64,000 nucleotides of DNA, taken from contig NZ_UHIO01000001.1 in assembly GCF_900460315.1 (NCBI RefSeq), positions 334,001 to 398,000 on the forward strand. The letters are read 5' to 3'. Shown here one piece after another: positions 62,737 through 64,000 of this stretch (the stretch's first letter is position 1; every line of letters starts with the position of its first letter). The translations under genes were made by a program, and so were the position numbers. This DNA is from Veillonella criceti. Lineage in GTDB: Bacteria; Bacillota; Negativicutes; Veillonellales; Veillonellaceae. The notes under the pieces were generated by a model, which worked only from the letters and a program-made list of their open reading frames with translations, was not told where the DNA came from and ran no database searches.

Positions 62737-62812
62737 AAACATACGCTCCTATAGGGATTGGAAAGTCCTGTTATATAAAGACTTTCCTACTATGGGAGCG
62801 TATGTTTGCTTT
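62737..62812 (+). terminator. Long two-part hairpin after the MBL lipoprotein gene
   Basis: AAACATACGCTCC pairs with GGGAGCGTATGTTT and, inside, GGAAAGTC pairs with GACTTTCC. GCTTTG follows rather than a pure T run. It probably ends transcription but is larger than the other terminators here. Confidence 0.75.
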
Positions 62813-62862
62813 GTGAACAGTCTATGAAAATATTGAGCTTTTCAAGATTCTAAGAAATCTTA

Positions 62863-62871
62863 TGTTATAAT
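62863..62871 (+). promoter_or_regulatory. Distal extended -10 promoter of the amidase
   Basis: TGTTATAAT is a perfect extended -10. The -35 region is poor. It lies about 140 bases before the start codon. Confidence 0.55.
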
Positions 62872-62925
62872 AAACTAAACATGTCCATATGGTTTACTAA
62901 ATTAAATTAGGAAAGTATACGGACT

Positions 62926-62934
62926 TGTTATAAT
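62926..62934 (+). promoter_or_regulatory. Proximal extended -10 promoter of the amidase
   Basis: A second identical TGTTATAAT lies 63 bases downstream of the first, about 80 bases before the start codon. Confidence 0.55.
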
Positions 62935-63013
62935 CTGTGTTATGTAGATAAATTACTTTAAAATTAAATACGAGACTTCATTAGGTCATAGGTTAGTGAT
63001 AGGAGTGAGATTG

Positions 63014-64000
63014 TTGCGAAAACTATGGTTAGCTCTGTTGTTTACAGTTATAGCATTTCCATTATGGGCTATGTCTGTACGTGCAGCAGATGTAACAGAT
63101 GTTAATTGGGTGACACGAAATGATGCACCTATTCCTTTTGTACGAGTTGTATTAAGTTTAACAGCTCCTGTAGAAGCATCAGCTTCGATTGATAAAGCGG
63201 GGACTACAACAACAGTACAGTTAAAAAATGTAAAATTAAAAACAAAAGACACATCCATTAATATGGATCCTAAAATTGCATCTAAAGCACAGTTAAAACA
63301 AACTGGCAAACATGTAAATGTTGTTTTGAATACTCCAACATCTATAGATGTGGGCGATATTAAAGTATTTTCTTTGAAAAAAGATAAAGTTAATAATAAA
63401 CCAGATCGTATGGTTATTGATATTCAACAAAAAGGAGTAGCTCCACGCAGTGTCTATTATGGTAGTACACCAAAAGTAACGACTCCTAAAACAACAACTA
63501 CAAGCACAGTTAACACCAATAAAAAACCAAATAAAAAAAATACAACTACGACTCAGCCAGTAAAACCGCCAACTGTGGTAGCTACAGCGAGTCAGCCTAA
63601 AGCAGTTACCGTTGATTATAAAACAACAGGTGGCATTGCTGGTAAAGTCATTACTATTGACCCTGGTCATGGTGGTAGTGATCCCGGTGCTATTGGGCCT
63701 ACTGGTTTAATGGAAAAAAATGTAACATTGCCAATTTCTATGAAATTGAAAAAAGCCTTGGAAGCTAAAGGGGCTAAAGTTAATATGACCCGTACGACTG
63801 ATGTAGACGTATATGGGCCTAATGCATCTGGTCCAGATGAATTACAAGCTCGTGTAGATGTGGGCACGGCTAATGAATCAGATCTTTTCATTAGTGTTCA
63901 TATTAATTCATTCAGCAATCCAAATGTAGGTGGGATTTCGACATATTACTATGATAAGACACAATATGATACGCGATTAGCTTCACGAATTCAGGCTAAA
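63014..64000 (+). CDS. N-acetylmuramoyl-L-alanine amidase with AMIN domain, 3' truncated by the window
   Basis: Cell wall amidase of the AmiC type, at least 329 residues; the end lies beyond the window. A signal peptide (residues 1-24, ending in VRAAD) is followed by an AMIN domain (about 28-140) that in relatives directs the enzyme to septal peptidoglycan, a Thr/Lys/Pro-rich linker (about 150-205), and the amidase_3 domain beginning ITIDPGHGGSDPGAIG, with the first zinc histidine, the glutamate in LMEKNV and a later SVHINS. AGGAG is eight bases before the TTG at 63014; TTG 63011 and GTG 63005 are in-frame alternatives. It could be a target of the EnvC-like protein at 12842. Confidence 0.9.
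   Translation, partial: MRKLWLALLFTVIAFPLWAMSVRAADVTDVNWVTRNDAPIPFVRVVLSLTAPVEASASIDKAGTTTTVQLKNVKLKTKDTSINMDPKIASKAQLKQTGKHVNVVLNTPTSIDVGDIKVFSLKKDKVNNKPDRMVIDIQQKGVAPRSVYYGSTPKVTTPKTTTTSTVNTNKKPNKKNTTTTQPVKPPTVVATASQPKAVTVDYKTTGGIAGKVITIDPGHGGSDPGAIGPTGLMEKNVTLPISMKLKKALEAKGAKVNMTRTTDVDVYGPNASGPDELQARVDVGTANESDLFISVHINSFSNPNVGGISTYYYDKTQYDTRLASRIQAK

Larger units (their letters stand above)
62816..63010 (+). other. Gene-free upstream region of the amidase
   Basis: No coding region is seen. It holds two TGTTATAAT extended -10 elements and an imperfect inverted repeat (CATGTCCATAT near 62878 and ATACGGACTTG near 62918). Confidence 0.6.

Overview
The window is a dense, AT-rich block of core bacterial chromosome carrying about 60 protein genes, nearly all on the + strand. 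It most resembles a diderm Firmicute of the class Negativicutes, probably Veillonella or a close relative. The gene neighbourhoods are those of Firmicutes: nadD-yqeK-LCP-rsfS, yicC-remA-gmk-rpoZ-coaBC, priA-def-fmt-rsmB-rlmN, PP2C-PASTA kinase-rsgA-rpe, and a SAM-I riboswitch before metK. Outer-membrane-type functions sit among them: a phosphoethanolamine transferase of the lipid A/LPS type, an EnvC-like FtsEX partner, and CsaB. The IspH-ribosomal protein S1 fusion and the split transketolase fit this assignment. The genus is an inference from gene content; no rRNA is present to test it.

Layout. 1-1813: end of metN, then metI and metQ (methionine import), closed by a terminator. 1825-5524: secA and prfB, the latter read through a programmed +1 frameshift. 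5539-9365: a DUF2993 protein, a DUF5693 membrane protein and csaB, probably envelope related. 9480-16845: split transketolase, ftsE-ftsX-envC-like-ctpA (division-linked cell wall turnover), obg and yhbY. 16865-23085: proB-proA, an unlisted 49-residue membrane protein, nadD, yqeK, a divergent LCP protein, rsfS and cvfB. 23126-26631: trkA-trkH potassium uptake and a metallo-beta-lactamase-fold hydrolase. 26847-27350: a consensus promoter, five tRNA genes (Asp, Phe, Gly, Cys, Leu) and a terminator. 27550-29956: a GNAT enzyme convergent with the phosphoethanolamine transferase.

30049-36985: scpA-scpB-rluB, a flavoprotein, cmk, plsC and ispH-rpsA. 37128-41732: der, plsY, gpsA, rsmD, coaD and a coiled-coil protein. 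41827-43578 (-): rqcH. 43754-46999: yicC, remA, gmk, rpoZ, coaBC. 46985-48480: metK with its riboswitch. 48561-59673: priA, def, fmt, DUF116, rsmB, rlmN, PP2C phosphatase, PASTA kinase, rsgA, rpe. 59732-62700: acpS, nnrDE and a ComEC-like lipoprotein. 63014-end: a truncated AMIN/amidase_3 cell wall amidase.

The genes are mostly translation, ribosome biogenesis, cofactor, phospholipid and cell-envelope functions, packed with 1-8 base overlaps that suggest translational coupling. I see no insertion sequence, prophage, CRISPR array, toxin-antitoxin pair or defence island, and no clear sign of recent transfer. I did not find a convincing new multi-gene system. The most interesting items are the UAA-type RF2 frameshift site, a perfect internal Shine-Dalgarno at the IspH/S1 junction, the coupled 49-residue membrane protein, an LCP protein lacking signature arginines, and the DUF5693-CsaB pair.
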